From the NCBI RefSeq assembly GCF_001514215.1, contig NZ_KQ948851.1:829279-893278 (forward strand): DNA of 64,000 bases, given 5' to 3'. The notes beneath the pieces are model-generated. The model was given only the letters and a program-made list of their open reading frames with translations. It made no database searches and was not told where the DNA came from. Source of the stretch: Streptomyces bungoensis (GTDB taxonomy: Bacteria > Actinomycetota > Actinomycetes > Streptomycetales > Streptomycetaceae). Position 1 is the first letter of the stretch; each line of letters begins with the position of its first letter. Positions 51,389 to 60,154 of this stretch are shown here, piece by piece. The position numbers and the translations under genes were made by a program.

Positions 51389-53854
51389 ATGGACCGTGGC
51401 AGCGAGCGGGACGCACCTCCCGGCCGCGGCGCCGACGACGTCACGGCGGGCCGGATCCCGCTCGCCGTGGTGGTCGTCGACCGCGACGGCCTGGTGTCCC
51501 ACTGGAGCAGCGGCGCCCGCCGTCTGTTCGGTGTCGGCCGGGAGGACGCGGTCGGCCGGCCCGCCGCGGACCTGCTGCCGGTCTCCGGCGCCCTCCCCGA
51601 CGACCTCCACGGCGACACGATGCCGGACGCCCGCGATCCCTACGAGGCGTACGACGGGCTGGGCCCCGACCTCGAGACCTCCCTGGGCGGCCGGACCAGC
51701 TACGCGACGGCGGGCCGGGCCCGGGTGGCCCCGCCGGACCGGGCGAAGGACGGCGAACGGATCGACGTGCTGTGGTGGGCCTACCCGCTGGTCGGCCCCG
51801 GCCCGTTCCGGCTGCTGGTGCTGGCCGCCGACGCCACCCGGCTGCGCGACGAGCGCGGCCACGAGGACGAGAGCGCCGAACGCATCTCACCCGGCTTCAC
51901 CCGCCACACCGAACTGCCCGCCCCCGAGGAGCTGGAGCGCCGGCTGCCGGAGATCCTGCCCAACATGGGCCCGGGACTCAGCGGCCGCATCGTCTCCCAG
52001 ATCCTCGAACTGGGCTACCCCATCCTGGAGTTCAGCCAGTACGACCGGGTGCCCGTGACCCCGTACTGGGGCGTGCCGCGCCGGCCCGGGCGCCTGCGCA
52101 CCGAGACCGCCGCCGTCGTACCGCAGCAGCGCACCGCGCCCGTGGTGCCCGCCGGGGCCGAGCAGGACCTCGAGTACGCGGCCGTGCGCGAGCGGCTGGA
52201 GTTCCTCAACGAGGTCAGCTCCGGCATCGGCACCTCCCTCGACCTCCACGAGACGATCCGCGAGGTCACCAGCGCCGCCGTGCCCCGCTTCGCCGACTTC
52301 GCCGGCACCCACCTGCGGGCGGCCGTCCTGGCCGGCGAGGGCTTCCCGGACGGCCCGCCGGACGCGAGCACCGTGATGCACCGCGTCTGGGTCGAGCACA
52401 ACGACGAGCCGGGCCGCTGGGACGACACCGTGCCCGTCGGCGAGGCCTTCGCCTTCCCCGAGCACACGCCCTTCTACCGGTGCATGGTCACGGGCGAGCC
52501 CGTCCTCGTGCCGAGGGTCACCGACGAGCTGTCGGACCGCATCGCCGGCGAGTTCGAGAAGCGCGACCTCCGGCCGCTGATCGGCCGGCGCTCCCTGCTG
52601 ATCGTGCCGCTCAAGGCACGCAACGTCGTCCTCGGCTTCATGGTCCTCATGCGCCGCCCGGACCGGCCGCAGTTCGACGACATGGACCGCACCACCGGCG
52701 CCGAACTCGCCGCCCGCGCCGGACTCGTGCTCGACAACGCCCGCATGTACACGTACCAGGAGAACGTCGCCGACACCCTCCAGGACAGCATGCTGCCGCA
52801 GGTCAGCCCGCGCATGGCGGGCTGCGACGTGGCGACCCGGTACCTGCCCGGCACCCGGCTCGGCAGGATCGGCGGCGACTGGTTCGACACCATCAAGCTG
52901 CCCGGCTCCCGCACCGCCCTCGTGGTCGGCGACGTCATGGGACACGGTCTCAACTCGGCCGCGATGATGGGCCAGTTGCGCACCGCCGTGCAGACCATGG
53001 CAGCCCTGGAGACCCCGCCCGCCCAGCTCCTGCGCAACCTGGACGACCTGGCCCGGAGGCTCGGCGAGAACTACCTCGCCACCTGCCTGTACGCCGTCTA
53101 CGACCCGATCCGCGGCGAACTGCACCTCGCCAACGCCGGACACATCCCGCCCGTGCTGGTGCGCGCCGCGGACGGCCGCAGCGAACTGCTCGACCTGCCC
53201 ACGGGCGCGCCCATAGGCGTGGGCGGGGTCGCGTTCGAGTCCTCCGTCGTCCGGGTCGCACCCGGTGACCGGCTGGTGCTGTGCACCGACGGCCTGGTCG
53301 AGGTGCGCGGCTCCGACATCGGCGAGGGACTCGCCGCGCTGTGCGAGTCCGCCGCCCACCCCGCGGCCTCCATGGACGACGCCTGCGACACCATCATCCG
53401 CGCCCTGAACACCCACGGCGGCCGCAAGGACGACGTCGCGCTGCTCATGGCCCGGCTCAACGGCATCCCCGACGACCACGTCGCCGAATGGCGGCTCGAC
53501 GCCGAGCCGCGTGAGGTGGGCCGGGCCCGACGCCTGGTCCGCGACCGGCTCCTGGAGTGGGGCCTGCCCCAGGCGGTGGAGACGGCGCGGCTGCTGGTCA
53601 GCGAGGTCGTCACCAACGCCGTCCAGCACGGCACGGGCGGCCGGATCGGGCTGCGGCTGGTGCGCACCGACGCGCTGCTGTTCGAGGTCACCGACGACGA
53701 GCCGGCCCTGCCCGCCATGCTGAGCACGGGACCCTACGACGAGTCGGGCCGCGGTCTGCGCCTGGTCAGCCGGCTGGCTCGCGAGTGGGGCGCCAGCGCC
53801 AGCGGACACCGCAAGACCGTCTGGTTCGAACAGGCCGTCAACGGCAGGCAGTGA
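51389..53854 (+). CDS. PAS-GAF-SpoIIE phosphatase with C-terminal HATPase (anti-sigma type) domain
   Basis: 821 residues. Order: PAS domain (about 18-110, IPLAVVVVDRDGLVSHW), linker with DUF-like segment, GAF (about 265-450, SGIGTSLDLHETIREVTS), PP2C/SpoIIE phosphatase (about 455-675; GRIGGDWFDTI, VVGDVMGHGLNSAAMM, CTDGLVEVRG metal-binding aspartates) and an HATPase of the RsbW type (about 710-815; LLVSEVVTNAVQHG and SGRGLRLVSRLA). Such proteins dephosphorylate anti-anti-sigma factors and may also phosphorylate them. Cognate sigma partners are not in this window. A GTG-free ATG start is used, with GGAGAGAG upstream. Confidence 0.93.
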   Translation: MDRGSERDAPPGRGADDVTAGRIPLAVVVVDRDGLVSHWSSGARRLFGVGREDAVGRPAADLLPVSGALPDDLHGDTMPDARDPYEAYDGLGPDLETSLGGRTSYATAGRARVAPPDRAKDGERIDVLWWAYPLVGPGPFRLLVLAADATRLRDERGHEDESAERISPGFTRHTELPAPEELERRLPEILPNMGPGLSGRIVSQILELGYPILEFSQYDRVPVTPYWGVPRRPGRLRTETAAVVPQQRTAPVVPAGAEQDLEYAAVRERLEFLNEVSSGIGTSLDLHETIREVTSAAVPRFADFAGTHLRAAVLAGEGFPDGPPDASTVMHRVWVEHNDEPGRWDDTVPVGEAFAFPEHTPFYRCMVTGEPVLVPRVTDELSDRIAGEFEKRDLRPLIGRRSLLIVPLKARNVVLGFMVLMRRPDRPQFDDMDRTTGAELAARAGLVLDNARMYTYQENVADTLQDSMLPQVSPRMAGCDVATRYLPGTRLGRIGGDWFDTIKLPGSRTALVVGDVMGHGLNSAAMMGQLRTAVQTMAALETPPAQLLRNLDDLARRLGENYLATCLYAVYDPIRGELHLANAGHIPPVLVRAADGRSELLDLPTGAPIGVGGVAFESSVVRVAPGDRLVLCTDGLVEVRGSDIGEGLAALCESAAHPAASMDDACDTIIRALNTHGGRKDDVALLMARLNGIPDDHVAEWRLDAEPREVGRARRLVRDRLLEWGLPQAVETARLLVSEVVTNAVQHGTGGRIGLRLVRTDALLFEVTDDEPALPAMLSTGPYDESGRGLRLVSRLAREWGASASGHRKTVWFEQAVNGRQ

Positions 53855-53992
53855 ACCGGAGCGCGCGGACCCGCCGCGCGCTCCACGGGAGAAGCGAGCT
53901 CCGCGCATCCCGTAAAGGTGGCCACCGGACCCTTGCCCCACCCACGGCCCTCGCGATATCCCGATCACGCAACCGACCGTGGGGAGATCGCC

Positions 53993-54712
53993 ATGAACGT
54001 CTCGGACAACTACCGCAACTCCTGGGAGAGTTACTGGCGCGACACTTCCGACGCCAGGGGTGAGGCCATCTGGGACGCCGATCCCTCGCTGAGCGCCGAG
54101 CCGCACAGCGCGCTGCTCCTGCGTCACGCGGACAGCGCGCGCACCATCGTGGACCTCGGCTGCGGCAACGGCACCCAGACCCGCTACCTCGCCACCCGGT
54201 TCGCGCGGGCCGTGGGCGTCGACCTCTCGCACGCCGCCATAGAGCACGCCCGTCGCGCGGCGGACGGCGAGTCCGTCGAGTTCCAGCAGCTCGACCTCAC
54301 CGACACCGACGCCGTACGGGCCCTGCACGACCGGCTCGGCGACAGCAACGTCTACATGCGGGCCGTCATCCACCAGAGCGAACCGGGCGCACGCGCCGCG
54401 GTGGCCGCCGCCGTCGCCGAGCTCATCGGCAGCGAGGGGCGCGCGTTCGTCGTCGAGCTCACCTCCGAGTCCCGGGAGGTCCTCAAGAGCGCCGCGTCCG
54501 ACCCGGGCGGCCCGGGGCCCAAGCTGCGCCGCGTGTTCGACTACGGCCTCAAGCCCGCCGACGCCGACGACGAGGAGATCCCGCTGCTGCTCGCGAAGAG
54601 CGGCATGGAGATACTGGCCACCGGCGAGACGGCCCTGCCGCAGACGGAACACCGCGCGGACGGCACCCGGATCGACCTCCCGGCGCGCTGGTTCGTGCTG
54701 GCCGTGAAGTGA
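53993..54712 (+). CDS. class I SAM-dependent methyltransferase
   Basis: 239 residues from ATG 53993 (GGGGAG upstream). Methyltransferase motif I is TIVDLGCGNGTQTRYLA (residues 50-66), then VGVDLSHAAIEHARR (motif II acidic residue) and QLDLTDTDAVRAL. Substrate unknown. A clear terminator follows. It is separated from the SpoIIE gene by about 138 bp; functional link uncertain. Confidence 0.88.
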   Translation: MNVSDNYRNSWESYWRDTSDARGEAIWDADPSLSAEPHSALLLRHADSARTIVDLGCGNGTQTRYLATRFARAVGVDLSHAAIEHARRAADGESVEFQQLDLTDTDAVRALHDRLGDSNVYMRAVIHQSEPGARAAVAAAVAELIGSEGRAFVVELTSESREVLKSAASDPGGPGPKLRRVFDYGLKPADADDEEIPLLLAKSGMEILATGETALPQTEHRADGTRIDLPARWFVLAVK

Positions 54713-54746
54713 CCGCACGGCGGCCGGGACCCTGAGTCCGCGGCGT

Positions 54747-54777
54747 GGGACGCACGGCCGCGCCGGCCGTGCGTCCC
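54747..54777. terminator. terminator hairpin after the methyltransferase gene
   Basis: Perfect 14-bp arms GGGACGCACGGCCG (54747-54760) and CGGCCGTGCGTCCC (54764-54777), loop CGC. Confidence 0.8.
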
Positions 54778-54930
54778 GCGCTCCCGGGGGGCTGCGAATC
54801 AGCCGGTCACCACGGCGAATTTGGAACCGGGTCATCCGGCCGTGATGAAGCCGTGTCCCTCCGGTGAAGACCGGTCGGATAGCATTCCCCTCGCTTGTTC
54901 ATGCGAAGGTGTAGAGGGGGGCCCTCAGCC

Positions 54931-56526
54931 GTGACGGTCCGTACGGCCGAAGTGCGCAGCCGGGGGCGGCGGCGTGCCCCGCGCTCAGGGCGTCTGCCCA
55001 GTCCGGCGGGGCTGCTGCCCACGCCGCCCGACGAACGGGAGAAGTACAGCTACGTCAAGCGCTACACCTGGGTGCTGACGTCCAGCTCCTTCATCGGGTT
55101 CGTCTGCGTGCTGCTCAGCCAGGCCGACACGGCCCGGCAGAGCTCGTGGATCTGGGTGTTCGCCCCCACGCTGCTGCTGGCGGTCCTGGGCTTCCTGATA
55201 TCCCTGCGGCTGGAGGCGTTCGCCCCCAGCTTCGACCTCAAGGCGCACCGCCGCCTGGTCCGCGGCTGGCGCCCGCCGTACTACCCGAGCGTCGACGTCT
55301 TCCTGCCGGTGTGCGGAGAGCCCCTGGAGGTGCTGCACAACACCTGGCGCCACGTCCGCGTCCTCGCCGACACCTACCCCGGCCGCGTCGAGGTCCTGGT
55401 GCTCGACGACGGGGCCAGCGCCGAGGCGGCCGCCATGGCCGCCGACTTCGGCTTCCGCCACCTCGTGCGCCCCAACCGCGGCTGGATGAAGAAGGCCGGC
55501 AACCTCCGCCACGGCTTCGAGAACTCCTCCGGCGACGCCATCCTCATCCTGGACGCCGACTTCGTCCCGCGCGCCGACCTGCTGCACGAGCTGATGCCCT
55601 ACCTGGACGACGACCCGCGCTGCGCCATCGTCCAGTCCCCGCAGTTCTTCCGGGTGCTCGACCAGCAGAACTGGATCGAGCGCGGCGCCGGCGCCGTCCA
55701 GGAGCTGTTCTACCGCTCGGTGCAGGTCTCCCGGCAGCGCAGCGACGGCTCGATCTGCGTCGGCTCCTGCGCGGTCTACCGCCGCGCGGCCCTGGACGAG
55801 ATCGGCGGCACCAGCCTCATCGAGCACTCCGAGGACATGCACACCGGCTTCGACCTGCGGGCCCGCGGCTGGGACCTGCGCTACGTCCCGCTCGCGCTGT
55901 CCACCGGCATCTGCCCGGACACCGTCGGCGCCTACTACAACCAGCAGTACCGCTGGTGCATGGCGTCGATGAGCATGATGGGCAGCCTGCGCGACTTCTG
56001 GCAGGTCAAGATGCGCTTCGCCAGCCGGCTCTGCTACATGTCCGGCTTCATCTACTACATCGAGACCGCGCTGCTCACCTTCACCACCCCGCTGATCGCC
56101 CTGACCCTGCTGGTGCACTACCCCGACCAGCTCCAGGCCACCAACTACTGGATGGTCCTGCCCAGCGTGCTCTACCTGACCGTGGTCTACCCCCTGTGGC
56201 ACCGCAACCCCTACCGGCTGGAGGCCTGGGCGACCCGCGTCATGTACGGCTGGGCGCACGTCTTCGCCATCTGGGACGTCGCGCGCCGCCGCCCGATGGG
56301 CTGGCAGCCCACCGGGTCCAGCGGGGCGAAGAAGAACAAGACGCGCCGCTTCTGGGGCGGCATGTGGCTGTGGTCCGCGCCCACGGCGGTGCTGTGGCCG
56401 GCCCTCGCCGTGTGGCGCATGAGCGGCGCCCACCCGGAGAACTTCGCGCTGATGCTGGCCTCCGGCCTGTTCTACGCCGTGGCCGTCGCCCGCGTGCTGA
56501 TCCAGCCGAAGGAGGTGACCGCGTGA
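54931..56526 (+). CDS. membrane glycosyltransferase family 2 (cellulose-synthase-like)
   Basis: 531 residues from GTG 54931. Two N-terminal membrane helices (about 47-66, 75-95), then a GT2 catalytic domain with D159/D160 (LVLDDGAS), D208-x-D210 (ILDADFVPRA), E301/D302 (HSEDMHTGFDL) and QQYRW (338-342), the D,D,D,Q-x-x-R-W processive-synthase pattern. A C-terminal group of about four helices follows. It probably polymerises a beta-linked hexose or hexosamine while moving it across the membrane. The next two genes overlap it or each other, forming one operon. Confidence 0.92.
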   Translation: MTVRTAEVRSRGRRRAPRSGRLPSPAGLLPTPPDEREKYSYVKRYTWVLTSSSFIGFVCVLLSQADTARQSSWIWVFAPTLLLAVLGFLISLRLEAFAPSFDLKAHRRLVRGWRPPYYPSVDVFLPVCGEPLEVLHNTWRHVRVLADTYPGRVEVLVLDDGASAEAAAMAADFGFRHLVRPNRGWMKKAGNLRHGFENSSGDAILILDADFVPRADLLHELMPYLDDDPRCAIVQSPQFFRVLDQQNWIERGAGAVQELFYRSVQVSRQRSDGSICVGSCAVYRRAALDEIGGTSLIEHSEDMHTGFDLRARGWDLRYVPLALSTGICPDTVGAYYNQQYRWCMASMSMMGSLRDFWQVKMRFASRLCYMSGFIYYIETALLTFTTPLIALTLLVHYPDQLQATNYWMVLPSVLYLTVVYPLWHRNPYRLEAWATRVMYGWAHVFAIWDVARRRPMGWQPTGSSGAKKNKTRRFWGGMWLWSAPTAVLWPALAVWRMSGAHPENFALMLASGLFYAVAVARVLIQPKEVTA

Positions 56527-57566
56527 AGGCCACCTCCCTCGGACGGCTGCTGGCGGCCGTCGTCACCGCGGTCGTCTGCCTGGCCGGCTGTGTGAGCACC
56601 GGCCCGGCCCCCGTCGGCGCCGGCGGCGACGGAGCCCAGCCGGCCGTCTCCCTGCCCGGCGGCGGCACGACGTACGCGCCCGCGCAGCCGTACGACGTCA
56701 CACCGCTGCTGCATCCGCGCAAGAAGTACTTCGGGGCCACCTTCGACGGCGTCCCCAGGGACCTGGGCCCCGTCGGGAAGTACGCCTCCCAGGTCGGCCG
56801 CACCCCGACGATGCTGGAGTACTACCTCGGCTGGGGCGACGCGCTGCAGGCCGACCAGACCGAGGCCGTGTGGGAGAACGGCCAGCTGCCGTACATCGCC
56901 TGGGAGCCGCACAAGGCCACCCTCGCGCAGATCGCCGACGGCAGCCAGGACGCGTACATCGTCAGCACCGCCCGGACCCTGCGCGCCGTGAACGTGCCCG
57001 TGGCGATCAGCCTCGCGCACGAGATGAACGGCGGCTGGTACCCGTGGGGCCACGGCAAGGCCACCGCCGCCCAGTTCGTGAAGGCCTGGCGCCACGTGCA
57101 CGACGTCTTCCAGGACGAGGGCGTCTCGACGGTCATCTGGGTGTGGAGCCCCAACGTCGTCAACCCGGTGCCCCAGGTGGCCCTCAAGCCCTACTGGCCG
57201 GGCGACGGCTACGTCGACTGGGTCGGCGTCGTCGGCTACTACGCGCGCACCGGCGCCCAGGACTTCGCGGCGCTGTTCGGGCCCACCTTCCGGCAGATCA
57301 GGACCTTCACCGAGCGTCCCTTCCTGCTGGCCGAGACCGGAGCCCAGCCCAGCCCGCGCAAGAGCGCGCAGATCACGGAACTGCTGAAGACCGTCGCCGG
57401 CCGGAGCGACGTCGTGGGCTTCATCTGGTTCGACCTGGACAAGGAGACCGACTGGCGGGTCGACAGCAGCCCCGAGGCGCTCGCCGCGTTCCGCGCGGCG
57501 GCCCGCGACCACCGGTACGACCTCGACTTCACCGCCCTGAAGCACACGAGACAGAAGCAACGATGA
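56523..57566 (+). CDS. lipoprotein glycoside hydrolase, GH26-like
   Basis: 347 residues from GTG 56523, overlapping the GT2 stop (GTGA). Lipobox LAGC with C23 marks a lipoprotein signal. TIM-barrel GH26-type residues: acid/base E167 in HEMNGGWYPWG and nucleophile E271 in LLAETGAQ; the aromatic WVWSPN and FIWFD segments are also typical. Likely anchored outside the membrane, cleaving a beta-mannan or related polysaccharide, perhaps trimming or releasing the product of the adjacent GT2. Substrate not assignable from motifs. Confidence 0.88.
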   Translation: MKATSLGRLLAAVVTAVVCLAGCVSTGPAPVGAGGDGAQPAVSLPGGGTTYAPAQPYDVTPLLHPRKKYFGATFDGVPRDLGPVGKYASQVGRTPTMLEYYLGWGDALQADQTEAVWENGQLPYIAWEPHKATLAQIADGSQDAYIVSTARTLRAVNVPVAISLAHEMNGGWYPWGHGKATAAQFVKAWRHVHDVFQDEGVSTVIWVWSPNVVNPVPQVALKPYWPGDGYVDWVGVVGYYARTGAQDFAALFGPTFRQIRTFTERPFLLAETGAQPSPRKSAQITELLKTVAGRSDVVGFIWFDLDKETDWRVDSSPEALAAFRAAARDHRYDLDFTALKHTRQKQR

Positions 57567-59233
57567 GCCACACGGTGCCCCCGCTGCACGAAGAGACCAT
57601 GCAGCTGCGGGTCCTGCCGCCGCCCCCGCCGGAGGCCGACCCCGGCTACTCCTTCGTCGAGGAGCCGCTGCCCGGCTGGACGCTGCCACCGCCCGCCCAG
57701 ATGGGCTGGGCCGCCGACACCGGGCGGCGCCGCCGCACGGTCGGCCTCGCGCTGCTCGCCGTGATCCTGCTCGTGCAGGCCGCGCTGTCGCTGCGGCTGG
57801 CCAACTCCGCCTTCGAGGACGAGGCGCTGTACATCTGGGCCGGGCACGTGGAGATCGGCCACCTCTTCTACGGGGCGCCGAACTACGGCGGGTTCGACAC
57901 CTACTTCTCCGGCGCGCCCGTCCTGTACCCCGTGCTCGCGGCCGCCGTGGACTCCGTCCTGGGCCTCGCCGGGGTCCGCGCGATGAGCCTGCTGTTCATG
58001 CTGACGGCCACCGCCTGCCTGTACGGGCTGACCCGGCGGCTCTTCAACGAACGGGCCGGCCTCGCCGCCGGAGCCCTGTTCGCCGTCTCCATGCCGACCC
58101 TGTTCCTCGGCCACTTCGCCACCTACGACGCCCTCGCCGTCTGCCTGCTGGCCCTGACCGGCTGGCTCCTGGTGGTCGTCGCGCCCCGGCACTGGGCGCT
58201 GGCGGCGCCCGTGGCGCTGGTCGCCGCGCTGGCGGTCGGCGTGAAGTACGCCTCCGCGCTGTTCCTGCCCACCCTGGTGCTGCTGTACGTGCTGGCCGCC
58301 TACCGGCACCACCACGTGCGGCGCGCCCTGCTGCGCGGCGCCCTCTTCAGCGTCGCCACCCTCGGCATCCTGGTCGGCGGGCTGGTGGCCAGCGGCTACC
58401 TGACGGCGATCCAGAGCACCACCACCGCCCGCGCCCACGGCTCCACGCCCACCTGGCAGATCGTCCAGGACACCGCCCGCTGGGCGGGCCTGCTGGTCGC
58501 CGTCGCGCTGGTCGGCACGGTCACCTACGCCCGCACCGCCCGGCTGAGCGAGATCCCCGGCTGGCGCAGGGCCGTCCCGGGCCGGCGCTGGCGCACCTGC
58601 CTCGGCGTGCTGCTCACCGGCACGGCGCTGCTGGCGCCCGCCTACCAGATCCACCTGCACACCGAGACGTCCCTGCAGAAGCACATCGGCTTCGGGCTGT
58701 TCTTCGCCGCGCCCATGGCGGGCGTCGGGGTGACCCGGCTGATGGGCGCCCACGTCAAGTTCCCGCAGTGGGCCATCGCCATCGGGGTGGTCGCCCTCAC
58801 CCTGGGGCTGAGCCAGTCGGCCACCTACTTCGGCAGCTGGCCGGACACCCGCTACCTGGTCCCGCAGCTGTCCTACACGGTCCGCCCGGGCCAGCACTGG
58901 CTGGGCGACCCGAAGGAGGGCCCGGTCTACTACCTCAGCCGCGAGCGCCGCACCTCCTACCAGGACTGGCTGTCGTTCTTCTTCATCGACTACAAGACCC
59001 GGGACGGCCGCCGTCTGTCGGGCATCCCCGGCTACCGCGCGGCCGTCCGCGACGGCTGGTTCGACGGCGTGGTGCTGAACTACTCCGGCGGCCTGGCCCC
59101 GGCCGAGGAGGCCGTCCGCCAGGAGATGCGCACCAGCGGACGCTACCGGCTGAAGGGCTCGCTGCCGTACCGGACGTCCACGGGCACCGGGCACTTCGAG
59201 ATCTGGGTCCGGCAGAGCGGCGGCCCCCGCTGA
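57563..59233 (+). CDS. polytopic membrane glycosyltransferase (GT39/ArnT-like fold)
   Basis: 556 residues from ATG 57563, overlapping the hydrolase stop (ATGA). The first 55 residues are soluble and proline-rich. About ten membrane segments follow, with an exposed loop after the first helix carrying the acidic EDEALYIWAGH (candidate catalytic Asp/Glu of GT-C enzymes) and, at the end, a soluble C-terminal domain (about 440-556). This matches GT-C lipid-linked sugar transferases. With the GT2 and GH26 genes it could modify or glycosylate a surface polysaccharide. Confidence 0.82.
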   Translation: MSHTVPPLHEETMQLRVLPPPPPEADPGYSFVEEPLPGWTLPPPAQMGWAADTGRRRRTVGLALLAVILLVQAALSLRLANSAFEDEALYIWAGHVEIGHLFYGAPNYGGFDTYFSGAPVLYPVLAAAVDSVLGLAGVRAMSLLFMLTATACLYGLTRRLFNERAGLAAGALFAVSMPTLFLGHFATYDALAVCLLALTGWLLVVVAPRHWALAAPVALVAALAVGVKYASALFLPTLVLLYVLAAYRHHHVRRALLRGALFSVATLGILVGGLVASGYLTAIQSTTTARAHGSTPTWQIVQDTARWAGLLVAVALVGTVTYARTARLSEIPGWRRAVPGRRWRTCLGVLLTGTALLAPAYQIHLHTETSLQKHIGFGLFFAAPMAGVGVTRLMGAHVKFPQWAIAIGVVALTLGLSQSATYFGSWPDTRYLVPQLSYTVRPGQHWLGDPKEGPVYYLSRERRTSYQDWLSFFFIDYKTRDGRRLSGIPGYRAAVRDGWFDGVVLNYSGGLAPAEEAVRQEMRTSGRYRLKGSLPYRTSTGTGHFEIWVRQSGGPR

Positions 59234-59320
59234 GCAGGGCGGGAGCCGCGGGCGGCGGCCCGGGGCGCTCCGGCCGACCCGTCGTGGCCCGTCCGGCTCC
59301 CGGCGCGTAACGTGCGCACC

Positions 59321-60154
59321 ATGAAGATCCTGATCAGTGCCGACATGGAGGGCGCCACGGGTGTCACCTGGCCGGCCGACGTGCTGCCGGGGACACCGCA
59401 GTGGGAGCGGTGCCGGTCGATGTTCACCTCGGACGTGAACGCCGCCGCGGTCGGCTTCTTCGACGGAGGCGCCGACCAGGTGCTCGTCAACGAGGCCCAC
59501 TGGACCATGCGCAACCTGCTGCTCGAACGGCTCGACGAGCGGATCGAGATGCTCACCGGACGGCACAAGGCGCTGTCCATGGTGGAGGGCGTGCAGCACG
59601 GCGACGTGGACGGCATCGCGTTCGTCGGCTACCACGCGGGCGCCGGGGCGGAGGGCGTACTCGCCCACACCTACCTCGCGAACCAGATCACCGGGGTGTG
59701 GGTGAACGACGTCCGCGCGAGCGAGGGCCTGCTGAACGCCCACGTGGTCGCCGAGTACGGCGTCCCCGTCGTCCTCGTCACCGGCGACGACGTGGCCTGC
59801 GAGGACGCGCTCGGCTACGCTCCCGAGGCGCTGAAGGTCGCGGTGAAGGACCACGTGTCCCGGTACGCGGCGGTGTGCCGCACCCCGGCCCGGACCGCCG
59901 CCGACATCCGCGCGGCCGCCAAGGAGGCCGCCGGGCTGGCCGTGCGCCACGAGCCGGTGCGGGGCGGTCCGTTCACCGTCGCCGTCGAGTTCGACGCCGA
60001 GCACCTGGCGATGGCCGCCACCGTCGTGCCGGGCGTCGCCCGCACCGGCGAGCGGAAGGTGGCGTACACCAGCGACACCATGTACGAGGGAATCCGGACC
60101 TTCAAGGCGGTCACCACGATCGTCTCGGCCGCGGTGGAGGAGCAGTATGGCTGA
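59321..60154 (+). CDS. M55-family D-aminopeptidase (DppA-like)
   Basis: 277 residues from ATG 59321 (GTG 59312 also possible). DppA signature SxDxEG is SADMEGATGVTW at the start, with further conserved WTMRNLL, GYHAGAGAEGVLAHTY, VNDVRASE and GDDVACEDA. Enzymes of this family release N-terminal D-amino acids from D-peptides, for example D-Ala-D-Ala or D-Ala-Gly-Gly, as a self-compartmentalising decamer. First gene of a cluster of peptidases reading the same way. Confidence 0.92.
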   Translation: MKILISADMEGATGVTWPADVLPGTPQWERCRSMFTSDVNAAAVGFFDGGADQVLVNEAHWTMRNLLLERLDERIEMLTGRHKALSMVEGVQHGDVDGIAFVGYHAGAGAEGVLAHTYLANQITGVWVNDVRASEGLLNAHVVAEYGVPVVLVTGDDVACEDALGYAPEALKVAVKDHVSRYAAVCRTPARTAADIRAAAKEAAGLAVRHEPVRGGPFTVAVEFDAEHLAMAATVVPGVARTGERKVAYTSDTMYEGIRTFKAVTTIVSAAVEEQYG

